A stretch of DNA of 64,000 bases from positions 1 to 64,000 of the IMG/VR virus record IMGVR_UViG_3300046048_000257. One strand, written 5' to 3'. The translations under genes were made by a program, and so were the position numbers. The notes under the pieces are model-generated. The model was not told the DNA's origin, ran no database searches, and saw nothing but the letters and a program-made list of their open reading frames with translations. The DNA is from a virus. Below are positions 48,501-57,005 of this stretch, one piece after another (positions within the stretch are counted from its first letter, which is position 1; every line of letters begins with the position of its first letter).

Positions 48501-49302
48501 GCGGGTGATAGGTGAAAGTAATGACTATACAGAGGTACTGCATGATGAGGAAATGATAACCAGCCGCAGCGGTACTGTGGGCTGGTGGGTTAAAAAAACC
48601 ACTGAGGATATTTACTATGATGAGGATGGTGAGCGCCAGTGCAGAAACCCACGGCTGGAAGTGATACACAGCCCAAAGGAGTACGGGCTGCTGCTGGACC
48701 AGCTGGCCATGGGTGATGGCGGTGTAGAGATAACATATGTGGACCCGTATGAGAAGTATATAACGGTTACCATACGGGTAAAGGATTTAACCGCAGCGCT
48801 GGTGGGCGCCATTATAGCCATGGTGGTAAGTGCATGGGGTGCATGGGGCTGCGTGTACTGCGGGCCATGGATAGTGGCGCTGGCCATAGCCGCCAGCTTA
48901 GTGATGTATATACTGGCAGCCATGGCGCAGTATCAATATGAAGTGTGGGCCCGCCCGCTGGGCCGGGTGAAAAATACCATACAGTATGAGGCTAATGACT
49001 ATGAAATGCAGCAAAAGCTAAATGGTGAAATAATTACAGAGGAAATAACAGACCCCCTGTGTAACAGCGTAACAGAGTGCAGGCGTGTGGCTGAGGGTAA
49101 CCTTGCTATGGTTAAGGCACAGCGCAGCCGCATACGTTTTACAAAGCTGGCACATTTACAGGATGAGCTGCTGGATAAAATAAAAGTGTACCACCCATAT
49201 AGCGGTGAGGGCATGGAGCTGCTGATGGTGAGTCTGGAGCGCACGTACACAAAGGGGGAGGGTGTTTTTGATGAGATAGATGGCTGGAGGTATATACCCT
49301 AA
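45526..49302 (+). CDS. tail hub protein with beta-propeller-like N-terminus
   Basis: 1258 residues. Residues about 40-760 contain repeated beta strands with Asp-box-like and W-x-W segments, suggesting one or two propellers like sialidase or receptor-binding folds. From about 780 on, the sequence (ITGPVTIKWELKRENKLDFK; VNQGTFIVDTVQLSYKRG) matches the hub/Tal type of siphovirus baseplate proteins. A long hydrophobic segment (about 1088-1135, TAALVGAIIAMVVSAWGAWG and following) could insert in membranes. It recognises and probably pierces the host envelope. The weak ribosome site is AGGGGT. Confidence 0.7.
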   Translation: MALTLDSALQSRLDSMHRQPAIELLSNEFLASIPFQGNSFGIAQGGTFRPHLIQHSSGRLAQVYVDEDGELQWMFTDTARNQWTTVNLSSITTGAVAASAVELANGNIGLVYTTSYLGNDKLMQATISVTGAVVASQSQIADLTDAYAYSAPYVTRLGNGTYYLIYVQKDTTTPLYTIYGQTCTTWGSWGAASNITPSGLNTAAEIDNPSLFETTEGDLFLLVDHVTSTQDDVTIKNIFSSISTNNGASFGAASARTNYTAFGSNGLDPIMIQKQNGTVWLIFYESINVLHMDSSATGFLQCRSYGMGVKDLHCDYANRKILVAYGNSQGGVKYLTGVAVVDMATWSIDKIYYNSSTPAINQIFCDQHVWNNSLIHADGKYMAMATTYGTGHMVLCVIDHTTDSVTHYVIDDVGVGGISDGVPAYYLDRNVEYNSNPPYGFLGIGPACIRVDASRDRVYIGWDGGYYRQYHIFSYIDLTEAPDGEGMYSITWVNGPTSGISVPGQNRVWYEYGWQFEIDTERQYLVAYHPGGGSVGAINWNGGLSIHAENAGAAIVKYYTPQSNNSMCLWGPRQAVVYNGAVYGDFYYSATFPYTDQRGLIKIDYLTDTITYHRPSFVTANSHTFYDFAIDEEEEYLYMACGWGVAKFSMASGAWSIFNSDTLPGFVRSGEVDSMGFVAWDPTDRNVLMGAWNDYISNYLSGIGMFSENGAYNQLQYITAYKAASWDWDAQQDLSYYTKEAKPTAVVALDDVAWVVWNHIDWEQAQNVLYWDNDLGEIDITDDITGPVTIKWELKRENKLDFKLANGYLYDPQNLLSTKNVVGQKGRKVAVRIGEIISGYNYWVNQGTFIVDTVQLSYKRGDHPVLSLSCTGKTTIWRYQQVAVSALYSGSMPDDVIRDLLDDHTTWLNSDYSIPVFSAEHSLYYQWIDKTLWEIIEEICDHFFYAMFEDADGVFTCRPVSLTQSVDHEYGDDTKLQNFSPDDNYSDYTNRVRVIGESNDYTEVLHDEEMITSRSGTVGWWVKKTTEDIYYDEDGERQCRNPRLEVIHSPKEYGLLLDQLAMGDGGVEITYVDPYEKYITVTIRVKDLTAALVGAIIAMVVSAWGAWGCVYCGPWIVALAIAASLVMYILAAMAQYQYEVWARPLGRVKNTIQYEANDYEMQQKLNGEIITEEITDPLCNSVTECRRVAEGNLAMVKAQRSRIRFTKLAHLQDELLDKIKVYHPYSGEGMELLMVSLERTYTKGEGVFDEIDGWRYIP

Positions 49303-50438
49303 TGCGGCTGTATAATAAAAGCATAACACGCAAAAGGCTGGACCAGCTGAGGCGCTGGACCATTACAGACCGTGATGCCATAGTGTGGAGCGTGGATACC
49401 AATAACTTTTATGCGCTGGTTAAAATACAGGGCAGTAATAACACGATAAAGGTACACTATCCACGTAACTGGAAAGTGACCCCTACATGGCTTAAGCGGG
49501 GTAACGCTGTGCGCATAAGGCACCGGTCCGGGGCTCAGGGTTTCATAGAACTGGTGGGCCATGGCCGGGCCATACCCAGCCCTGTGGAGGGTGACCAGCT
49601 GCCCACGCCCACAGAGCTAACTGATGGTATAGTAACTGGTATGCAGATACTGGAGTACGGTGGCGGGGGTATGAATATTTACGTTAATGATGGCACTTAC
49701 CGCATAAATGGCACCACTTATGTTTATACCATAGATATAACCGGGTACATAGTAATGGATGACCCGGCGCCCATGACCATGGGAGTGGGCACACTTATGG
49801 GCTGGGGTGATGATGTAACCCCGGTGACCATAGAGGCGGCGCCCAGTGCAGGCTCTGGCCGGTATGATGCTTTAGTGATAGGGGCAGATGGCACAGTGGA
49901 TGTGGTTAAGGGCACAGCTGTTAGCCTGAGCACTGAGCCCACTAAGCCCGCAGTGCCCTCCGGGCATGTGCTTATAGGCTATCTGTTTATTTACGGAGGC
50001 ATGACCTCCATACCACAGAACTGGATAGGAGTGGAGTGGACCGCTCCATATCCTAATACAGTTACAATTTCAGCCGGGGCGCCGATTTATAAGGATGGCA
50101 CCTATGGCACCTTAACTATGACATGGAGCGCTGTGGATGATACACCTTATGGCTCCATAACTTTTTCGATAAAGGACCAGTATGGTGTTAGCCGCAGTAT
50201 AAGCCAGACCGCCACCCTAAGCCTGCTGGCGGGCACAGGCGGAGTGAGCGCCAGCACCTCAGGCTTTGGCAGCAGCGCCTCCAAAACATGCACCAGCTCA
50301 TGCACATTTTATTATGAGCGTAACCAGCTGGCTACGCCAGAGGTGAGCCCACTTTTGCGCATAGATTTTAATAATTACCCCAGCCTTACACAGGTGGTAC
50401 CTATAACTTTACTGGACTCTGGAGGTGACCCCGTATGA
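49302..50438 (+). CDS. baseplate/tail fibre-attachment protein
   Basis: 378 residues. N-terminal OB-like region (VKIQGSNNTIKVHYPRNWK), a central Gly-rich beta region (QILEYGGGGMNIYVNDGTY) like upper baseplate proteins, and a C-terminal beta domain. TAATG overlap with the hub gene. Probably links fibres to the tail tip. Confidence 0.6.
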   Translation: MRLYNKSITRKRLDQLRRWTITDRDAIVWSVDTNNFYALVKIQGSNNTIKVHYPRNWKVTPTWLKRGNAVRIRHRSGAQGFIELVGHGRAIPSPVEGDQLPTPTELTDGIVTGMQILEYGGGGMNIYVNDGTYRINGTTYVYTIDITGYIVMDDPAPMTMGVGTLMGWGDDVTPVTIEAAPSAGSGRYDALVIGADGTVDVVKGTAVSLSTEPTKPAVPSGHVLIGYLFIYGGMTSIPQNWIGVEWTAPYPNTVTISAGAPIYKDGTYGTLTMTWSAVDDTPYGSITFSIKDQYGVSRSISQTATLSLLAGTGGVSASTSGFGSSASKTCTSSCTFYYERNQLATPEVSPLLRIDFNNYPSLTQVVPITLLDSGGDPV

Positions 50439-50653
50439 GTGAGCTAACTGATAAACTGGATGAAATAATAAAAAACCAGCACACAATTATGAGTATGTTA
50501 AGTGACATACTGGAGGCCATGCCGGACCCCAGCCAGCGCCCGGATATAGCGGCAGCCTTTAAGCCGCTTATGGATAATCCTTTATTTAAGGATAATCCGG
50601 CTATGCAGAGCCTGCTGGGCTCATTTATAAAAAAGGGAGGTAATACCCCATGA
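50435..50653 (+). CDS. small helical protein, 72 aa
   Basis: Coiled-coil start (LTDKLDEIIKNQHTIMSMLS) then a Pro-rich region and a helical end. ATGA overlaps on both sides. Possibly a fibre chaperone or trimerisation peptide; no family recognised. Confidence 0.6.
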   Translation: MSELTDKLDEIIKNQHTIMSMLSDILEAMPDPSQRPDIAAAFKPLMDNPLFKDNPAMQSLLGSFIKKGGNTP

Positions 50654-51153
50654 GTGAATTTTACCATACACCGTATAGTGATGGTGTAACAGAATACAAA
50701 GCGGCGGATATGAACGCCCCTTTAGGTGAGCTGGACCAAGCGCTTAATGATATACGTGGGCCCCGGCGTTTTGATTTTATGGGGCAGTATTTAGGTGATG
50801 TGCTTAACAGCGGAGCGCTGCTTATGCAGGGTATCACTGGCAGGCAGATGAAACTTAAAGCCGGGGCGCCGGGCAGTAAGCTATATGTGGGCACAGGGCC
50901 TACTGCTCCACGGGTGTTTAGCATAAAGCGCAACGGTGTGCAGGTAGGCACGGCCACGGTAAACACCGGAGGCCACTGGGCCAGCTTTAGTGTGGCCGCA
51001 GATGTGCAGTTTTATAACGGTGACCTGCTGGAGTTAACCGGGCCTAACCCTGCGGATGGCAGTATGCAGGATGTGAGCTGGAATATTATTTTAGAGCGCC
51101 CGGATGTGGCGGACCGGACCACGACCACTACGACCACCACCACTACCGTTTAG
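50650..51153 (+). CDS. tail fibre component with Thr tail
   Basis: 167 residues. YSDGVTEYKAADMNAPLGEL is a typical fibre shaft/attachment start; the rest is a beta sandwich (TATVNTGGHWASFSVAADVQ). The C-terminus is a run of ten Thr followed by Val. Confidence 0.7.
   Translation: MSEFYHTPYSDGVTEYKAADMNAPLGELDQALNDIRGPRRFDFMGQYLGDVLNSGALLMQGITGRQMKLKAGAPGSKLYVGTGPTAPRVFSIKRNGVQVGTATVNTGGHWASFSVAADVQFYNGDLLELTGPNPADGSMQDVSWNIILERPDVADRTTTTTTTTTTV
51118..51147 (+). repeat. Thr codon tract
   Basis: Ten Thr codons (ACC, ACG, ACT) ending the gene at 50650. Confidence 0.9.
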
Positions 51154-51165
51154 GGAGGCAGAATA

Positions 51166-52254
51166 ATGACGCTCTTGATGTGTGAGGGTTTTGAAACTAT
51201 ACCAGCGAATAACCCCGGCTTAGTATTTACAGGATACGGAACGCCACCGACTGATATGACCCAATATACAGGGAGGTTTGGCCGTGGTAAGGCATGGGGT
51301 AGGCCGGGGAGTAATACCACTACTTCGTGGTGGTATTTAAACGGCACAGTGTGGGGCTATTCGGCGGATACAGTTGGTTATATTGTGGGATTTGCCGCTA
51401 AAAGAACTAATTGGAATAACTCTTTTTCCGTGCACTCATACATGACCTCCGGCTCATATACTGATGCGTTTCAAGTTAGATTTATTCAGGATTATATACG
51501 GGTTAAAATGTGGAATACGGACTATCCGGCATATGATGTTTATTTGCCAGAGGGTACATGGGCTTATGTGGAATGGTATTACAAGCGGCATAGCTCAACA
51601 GGCAGATACCATTTAAAAGTAAATGGAAATACCATTCGTGATTTTACCGGCGATACCCGATATTCAACCGGAGCAAGCCACGTGGGTGTTACATTTAGGG
51701 GCGATGCGTGGGCAGGGTTTCAATTTGATGATCTATATTTCCTTGCAGTGGATGGCTCAGGGTTAAATGATTTTCTTGGAAAATGCAGGGTTGACCCTGC
51801 CTTACCAAATGGTGCTGGTAATTATGGCCAATTTACTCCAAGTGCTGGGAGTAATTATGAGTGCGTGGATGATGACCCATACAGTGAAACTGATTATGTT
51901 GAGGCTGATACTGATGGTGACAGAGATTCATATACGATTGCAAGTGTGGATTCAGATATAGTGGATAGGCGAATAAAAGCCATTCAGCTTACGCCAGCCA
52001 TAGCACGAACGGAGGACCTTGCTAATTTAGATATGACGCCATTTTTAAGGAAAAGCTCAGTTGATTATGATGGGACTTTATGGAATGTACCTAATACTGC
52101 TTATAGAATACGGCGTGGCTTGTGGACCGCTGACCCCAGCGATAGTAACCCGTGGACAAAGGCCAAAATAAATGCGTGTGAAATAGGAGTTAAATTAAGT
52201 AAGGAAGTCACGACCTCCACAACCTCAACCTCTACAACCTCAACAGCAGCGTAA
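51166..52254 (+). CDS. lectin-like fibre protein, recently acquired
   Basis: 362 residues. A concanavalin/LamG-like domain (about 1-200) with GRFGRGKAWG, WAYVEWYYKRH and FDDLYFLAVD, then a second beta domain and a Thr/Ser tail. Codon use differs from neighbours: more TTC, GAA, TCA and AT-rich third positions, and one of the very few GATC sites lies here. It probably arrived by recombination and sets receptor or surface specificity. The tail is coded with ACA/TCA/TCT codons not used in the other tracts. Confidence 0.75.
   Translation: MTLLMCEGFETIPANNPGLVFTGYGTPPTDMTQYTGRFGRGKAWGRPGSNTTTSWWYLNGTVWGYSADTVGYIVGFAAKRTNWNNSFSVHSYMTSGSYTDAFQVRFIQDYIRVKMWNTDYPAYDVYLPEGTWAYVEWYYKRHSSTGRYHLKVNGNTIRDFTGDTRYSTGASHVGVTFRGDAWAGFQFDDLYFLAVDGSGLNDFLGKCRVDPALPNGAGNYGQFTPSAGSNYECVDDDPYSETDYVEADTDGDRDSYTIASVDSDIVDRRIKAIQLTPAIARTEDLANLDMTPFLRKSSVDYDGTLWNVPNTAYRIRRGLWTADPSDSNPWTKAKINACEIGVKLSKEVTTSTTSTSTTSTAA
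52210..52245 (+). repeat. Thr/Ser codon tract with different codons
   Basis: Twelve Thr/Ser codons (mainly ACC, ACA, TCA, TCC, TCT) at the end of the lectin gene. Confidence 0.85.
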
Positions 52255-52263
52255 GGTTTTGTG

Positions 52264-55200
52264 ATGAGCCAAGAAACAAATGACCTGCGAGTTTCACAGA
52301 TACGGCTGCAAGTGCTGTGGGCGTTTACTTCTACCACCACCACCACGACCAGCACCACCAGCCATTACTGGGAGGAGGATTTTGAGGGCATGGTGGAGGA
52401 TGACCCGCCTACGGGCTGGACTGAAACGTGGGATACAGCTAACGTGGATACCTCCGTAAAAGCAGCTAAGGGGGCGCTGAGTTTATTTTTAGATAAAACC
52501 AGTAATGCTAAGATAGCGGTAACCCGTAATATAGGCATAAAGGCACGGGGTGAGCTGCTGGGACTATTGCAGGCTAAGGATGCGTTTAGCACTTTTGCAG
52601 GAGGACTGGGGGCCCGGATAAGCGGGGCAGTGGGCACAGAAACCGGATACGTGGTATTTATGGACCCGGCTGATAATAAGCTGAAACTGCGCCGGTATAA
52701 TAATGGCACCAGCAGTGACCGGGCGGAGGCCAGTAAAACTATTAATGCAGATAGCTGGTACTGGATACGCATGAGGCTGGATGGCGCTGTGATTAAAGCC
52801 CGCCTGTGGGGTAGGATGGCCGCAGAGCCGGGCACATGGGATATAGACCATACAGATACCAGCCCGGTGACCGCAGCAGGTGAGTGGGGTGTATGCACAT
52901 TTAATGCGGATGTGTACTGTGAGCACATATTGTATGAGCATGATAGTAACTTATGGCCCATAGCACAGCCCAGCTATGATACCACCTCCACCAGCACCAC
53001 GACCACCACCACGACCACCACCAGCACCACGACCACAGGCACTACCACTACCAGTTTGCCAGTGCCTTTGACTATTGCGAACTGCATAGAGTGGCTGGAT
53101 GCCTCAGACCCGGCCACGCTTTATAAGGATACAGGTAAGGTTGAAAATGTTAGTTTAGATAGTGATGAGGTGGCTCTGTGGGCAGATAAATCTGGTGAGG
53201 GCGTGGATGTGCAGCAGAGTAACGCTGGTGAGAAACCACTTTATAAAACCGCTGTTTTAAATGGTCTATCGGTGGTGCAGTTTGATGGCAGTAATGACTG
53301 GCTCCAGTCCACCTCCCAGTTAGAGATTACCGATACACAGCATACGATTTTTGCAGTAATTAAAAAAACCAGCTCTGCTGCTACCTGGGGAGGTTTAGTG
53401 GATTTAGACCAAGCGGAGGGCACACGTATATTTAACCTCCGTGCCAGAAATGATGGTAATGTAGAGTATGGGCCAATTTCAGGCACCACTGGGTACATGG
53501 ATTATGAGCCGTACACAGTGGGTGCATGGATGCTGATAGTAGGTAAAAATACAGACTCAGTGGTGCAGACGCATGTAAACCTAAATTCGGATGGCGCTTC
53601 TGCTATAAGTGGCACCCCTAATACTGGTTTCCATGATGTACTTATAGGCGCACACCGTATAGGCACCTCATGGGAGTGGAATTTAGCGGGGCAAATAGCA
53701 GAGGTTATAATATATGACCGCAGACTGAGCCCCATACAGACTGAAAAAATAACACATTATCTAAATATCAAGTGGGGGCTGGGATTAAATTTTGCTACCA
53801 CGACCACCAGCACCTCCACCACTACACATACCACCACAACCGTTTATGAGGGTGAGCTGGTGCGAGTAAACGGTGAGTGGAGTGATATGCGTGTGAGTAA
53901 TTATACTAATTTTTCGGAGCACGCTGCTTTGTGTGATGGCAGCATAGCTTATGCAGGCTATATGGGATATGGTGGCCAGCCTTACTGGGTGACGCAGGAG
54001 CTGGTTAAAGCGTACACTGTGTATAAAATAAGATGGTACAGCACGGGCGCAGATGGCCGGGATATGAAAAGTTTTGACCTGCTGGCCAGTAATACCGGTG
54101 CTTTTGGGGGTGAGGAGGTAACCTTGCTGCAAGTCACTAACCAGACCGGATGGACTGGTGAGTGGCGTGAGTGGTATGTACCTAATGATACAGCCTATAA
54201 GTTTTACCGGGTAGCCAATATTTACGGCAATAATTCTTTTTATATCTATTATTATGAAATGGAGCTACTGGCACCTCCCAGTGAGGTGGAAAGTTTCGGA
54301 GCAGACCAGACCGGTAGCGCCAGCATGAGTGCAGGCTCAGGTACTCCAGCTAACTGCGTGGATGATAATTTAAGTACATACTGGTCCACTGGCAGCACCA
54401 CAGACTGGTTACAGGCTTACTGGCCAGATGGTAAAGTGATACGTAAGGTAACCATGCAGCCCAGCAGTGTTAACTCCAGCCGTGTGCCACATGAGTGGAC
54501 CCTTAAAGCCAGCATGACCGGTGCTTTTGGGGGTGAGGAGGTAACCCTGTTAGATGTAGCTGGTGGACTTTATGATAACGCAAACGAAAAACGAACGTGG
54601 ATTTTTGCTAATGCTGTGGCCTATAAATATTACCGCTTTGACCCTATACATACACTCGGTAGCTCATATATTTATCTGGCAGAGCTGGAAATGATGGAGG
54701 CGGGTGCAATTACCACCACCACGACCACCACGACCACCAGCGCCAGCACGACCAGCAGCGCCACCATAGAGGCGGGGGCTCAGTATTCCACTAACTGGAG
54801 CGGATACAGCCCGGATGTGGCGCCCAGTGACTGGACTGAGCGCTGGGAGGCGCCTGTGGCAGCCATTACGGTAAAGGATGATGGCGGCCAATATGGGGCC
54901 CAGTACCTGCTGATAGACCACAGCACTTTTGGCCATTACATGGCAGACTGGAATGATGTGGGCGTGGCTAAGGATGTGGATGTGCTGGCCAAAGTGCAGT
55001 TTAATGACCCCAGCCCACTGGCCGGGCAGAATTATTTTAGCGTGATATTGAGGCAGACCGGAGGCACCAGTAATAAAAACGGCTATACGCTGCGCCTATT
55101 TCCTAATGATGACCAGATTAAGGCATACAAGTGGGTAAATAATGTAGCCAGCCAGATAGGGCCCACCAAGGCCAAAACACTGAGCACATATTGGTATTGG

Positions 55201-55530
55201 GTACGCTTTCAGGTAATAGGTAATGCTGTAAAAGCCAAAGTGTGGACCGGGCAGCCCTCAGACCAGCCCGGCACATGGGATATTGAGGTAACCGATAGTG
55301 CCCACGCAGGTGTGTATGGTACAGTGGGGCTGGGCAGTTACAATGGTGATGCCACGTGGGTGGACTATTTTAGCGTGGGCACAGGTGGGCAGAGTGCGCC
55401 AGCCCTTGCGGATTATATAAGCACGACCACCAGCACCACGACCACCACCAGCACTACGACCACAGGCACCACAGAAACACCTATGGAGCCCGCCACGTAT
55501 ATATCAGTGGGCTCATTACAGGGCGCATAA
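52264..55530 (+). CDS. modular adhesive tail fibre: LamG and discoidin domains on Thr linkers
   Basis: 1088 residues made of five beta domains separated by Thr/Ser tracts. Domain 1 (about 34-238) is LamG-like; domain 2 (about 268-505) is a LamG/laminin-G3-like lectin with WLDASDPATLYKD and VVQFDGSNDWL; domains 3 and 4 (about 530-812) are F5/8-type discoidin repeats sharing TGAFGGEEVTLL; domain 5 (about 840-1045) is again LamG-like and related to domain 1 (PGTWDI). Tracts lie at about residues 22-33, 240-264, 512-526, 817-834 and 1053-1070. Probably binds glycans on the host. GTG 52261 is an alternative start. Confidence 0.75.
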   Translation: MSQETNDLRVSQIRLQVLWAFTSTTTTTTSTTSHYWEEDFEGMVEDDPPTGWTETWDTANVDTSVKAAKGALSLFLDKTSNAKIAVTRNIGIKARGELLGLLQAKDAFSTFAGGLGARISGAVGTETGYVVFMDPADNKLKLRRYNNGTSSDRAEASKTINADSWYWIRMRLDGAVIKARLWGRMAAEPGTWDIDHTDTSPVTAAGEWGVCTFNADVYCEHILYEHDSNLWPIAQPSYDTTSTSTTTTTTTTTSTTTTGTTTTSLPVPLTIANCIEWLDASDPATLYKDTGKVENVSLDSDEVALWADKSGEGVDVQQSNAGEKPLYKTAVLNGLSVVQFDGSNDWLQSTSQLEITDTQHTIFAVIKKTSSAATWGGLVDLDQAEGTRIFNLRARNDGNVEYGPISGTTGYMDYEPYTVGAWMLIVGKNTDSVVQTHVNLNSDGASAISGTPNTGFHDVLIGAHRIGTSWEWNLAGQIAEVIIYDRRLSPIQTEKITHYLNIKWGLGLNFATTTTSTSTTTHTTTTVYEGELVRVNGEWSDMRVSNYTNFSEHAALCDGSIAYAGYMGYGGQPYWVTQELVKAYTVYKIRWYSTGADGRDMKSFDLLASNTGAFGGEEVTLLQVTNQTGWTGEWREWYVPNDTAYKFYRVANIYGNNSFYIYYYEMELLAPPSEVESFGADQTGSASMSAGSGTPANCVDDNLSTYWSTGSTTDWLQAYWPDGKVIRKVTMQPSSVNSSRVPHEWTLKASMTGAFGGEEVTLLDVAGGLYDNANEKRTWIFANAVAYKYYRFDPIHTLGSSYIYLAELEMMEAGAITTTTTTTTTSASTTSSATIEAGAQYSTNWSGYSPDVAPSDWTERWEAPVAAITVKDDGGQYGAQYLLIDHSTFGHYMADWNDVGVAKDVDVLAKVQFNDPSPLAGQNYFSVILRQTGGTSNKNGYTLRLFPNDDQIKAYKWVNNVASQIGPTKAKTLSTYWYWVRFQVIGNAVKAKVWTGQPSDQPGTWDIEVTDSAHAGVYGTVGLGSYNGDATWVDYFSVGTGGQSAPALADYISTTTSTTTTTSTTTTGTTETPMEPATYISVGSLQGA
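52327..52362 (+). repeat. Thr/Ser codon tract
   Basis: Twelve Thr/Ser codons near the start of the modular fibre. Confidence 0.9.
52981..53055 (+). repeat. Thr/Ser codon tract, longest
   Basis: Twenty-five codons, all Thr or Ser except one Gly, between domains 1 and 2 of the modular fibre. Confidence 0.9.
53797..53841 (+). repeat. Thr/Ser codon tract
   Basis: Fifteen codons, Thr/Ser with one His, between domains 2 and 3. Confidence 0.9.
54094..54123 (+). repeat. 30-base direct repeat, copy 1
   Basis: Identical to 54517-54546; codes for TGAFGGEEVT in the first discoidin domain. Confidence 0.9.
54517..54546 (+). repeat. 30-base direct repeat, copy 2
   Basis: Identical to 54094-54123; same position in the second discoidin domain. 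Confidence 0.9.
54712..54765 (+). repeat. Thr/Ser codon tract
   Basis: Eighteen codons, Thr/Ser with two Ala, between discoidin domain 4 and domain 5. Confidence 0.9.
55420..55473 (+). repeat. Thr/Ser codon tract
   Basis: Eighteen codons, Thr/Ser with one Gly, near the end of the modular fibre. Confidence 0.9.
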
Positions 55531-55535
55531 ATTTA

Positions 55536-55563
55536 TTGATAATACAGGTAGGTACTGTATAAT
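55536..55563 (+). promoter_or_regulatory. sigma70-like promoter of the glycan operon
   Basis: TTGATA, 16 bases, TATAAT, just after the fibre gene and about 84 bases before the first glycosyltransferase ATG. CACA-TTA-TGTG follows the -10 and might be an operator. It lets the glycan genes be expressed apart from the virion genes. Confidence 0.75.
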
Positions 55564-55646
55564 AAAACACATTATGTGGCGTTTTTTAACGTGTACGGCC
55601 ACCAGATATGGGGTGGCGTAACTTTAAAAAAGTAAGGAGGATAATT

Positions 55647-57005
55647 ATGAGGGTAGCTATTTTGTCACACTTTCAGAGCTTTGCACCCAGCTATGCGCTG
55701 GCTGTGGGGTGGTATGAGCGGGCTAAGATGCTGGAATATTTTGGCGTGGACTTTACTTTTTTTACAGCCAAAAACTGCCCGCCGGGCTCATATCCTAACC
55801 AGCAGAGCGTACTTTACACCATACCGGGCTCCAGACCGTATAAGGAAAAAGTGGAGCGTTTTACGGAGCAGTACGTGAGTCTGCTGGCTGATTATGATGT
55901 GGTGCTAACCCCGGATATTATTTACCAGCGCAAGGGTAATTTTTTGGCATGGAATCAGGCCGCCCGTAACGCAGCCAGAGTGATACGGCCATGGTGGTGC
56001 CACTGGATACACAGCAGCTGGGTAACCCGCCCTAATAATCTAAACTTAAAGGACCCGGATAGCCTGCGCTTTCAGATGATGGACCGCAGCTTTTTAGTTT
56101 ATCTTAATGAGTCTGAAAGCCTCCAGCTGTGCCAGATGTATGATACAGAGCCTAAGTGGGTGCGCTTTGTGCATAACCCTAAGGACCCCCGTGTATTTTT
56201 TAACATGCACCCATTTAGCTGGAAAATCATTAAGCAGCTTAAGCTGTATGAAAAGGAGGCCGTGTGTGTGTTTCCACACTGCTCCACCCGGATGGATGCC
56301 AAGGGTATAGATGGCGTGATACGGGTAATGGCTGGGCTCAAAAGGGCCGGGCATAGTGTGGGGCTGGTATTTTGTAATGCTAACGCCCGTAAGGTGCAGC
56401 ATGAGATAGGCCAAAAGCGCCAGTATATTGCACAGCGGGGCCTGATAGAGGGTGAGGATTATATGTTTACCCATGAGCTGGATGATTACCGGCCTATGCC
56501 CCGCAAGGTGGTGCGGGACCTGATGCAAATATCTAACCTTTTTGTTTTTGCCAGCTGGCGTGAAACCACTGGAAACGCTTTTCAGGAGGCGCAGATAAGC
56601 GGTAACCTGCTGGTGCTTAATCAGCACCTGCCTTGCTTACAGGAGCTGGCCGATAAGGACCGGACCCTGTGGCTGGATACCTCATATAAAACACCGGGCC
56701 GCATGGATGGCCAGACCGGTGACCTCCAGCAGGTAAACTACATGCCCAGTGAGGAGCCGTATTTTGACCATTTAGCCAAGGTGCGCATTATACCTAACCT
56801 ATGGCCTAAAAAACATATGTGGGCTTTTAGTTTTGAGCGCATATGGCACACACAGTTTAAGCCTCTGCTGGATGAGGCCTGTAAGCTGGCTCACAGCATA
56901 GACCCCCCGGATATGCCTAAAACTGAAATACTGGAGGTGGATGCCCCTGAGCACACGGGTGAGGCTTGTGATATTAGTGAGGTGGAGGGAGGTGCGGCAT
57001 GTTAG
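55647..57005 (+). CDS. GT-B glycosyltransferase, family 4-like
   Basis: 452 residues. Begins MRVAILSHFQSFAPSYALAV, an N-terminal Rossmann strand. The C-terminal domain carries FPHCSTRMDAKGIDGVIRVM, LVFCNANARKVQHEIG and FVFASWRETTGNAFQEAQ, where the E-x7-E-like pattern of retaining GT4 enzymes (ETTGNAFQE) binds the sugar nucleotide. It moves a sugar onto an acceptor in the cytoplasm. ATG 55647 has AAGGAGG upstream. First gene of the operon; overlaps the next. Confidence 0.8.
   Translation: MRVAILSHFQSFAPSYALAVGWYERAKMLEYFGVDFTFFTAKNCPPGSYPNQQSVLYTIPGSRPYKEKVERFTEQYVSLLADYDVVLTPDIIYQRKGNFLAWNQAARNAARVIRPWWCHWIHSSWVTRPNNLNLKDPDSLRFQMMDRSFLVYLNESESLQLCQMYDTEPKWVRFVHNPKDPRVFFNMHPFSWKIIKQLKLYEKEAVCVFPHCSTRMDAKGIDGVIRVMAGLKRAGHSVGLVFCNANARKVQHEIGQKRQYIAQRGLIEGEDYMFTHELDDYRPMPRKVVRDLMQISNLFVFASWRETTGNAFQEAQISGNLLVLNQHLPCLQELADKDRTLWLDTSYKTPGRMDGQTGDLQQVNYMPSEEPYFDHLAKVRIIPNLWPKKHMWAFSFERIWHTQFKPLLDEACKLAHSIDPPDMPKTEILEVDAPEHTGEACDISEVEGGAAC

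Noticed and set aside
52981-53055. Thr-codon tracts considered as CRISPR or satellite arrays
   Set aside because: Units are irregular triplets in frame with the protein, without spacers, so they are coding low-complexity tracts.
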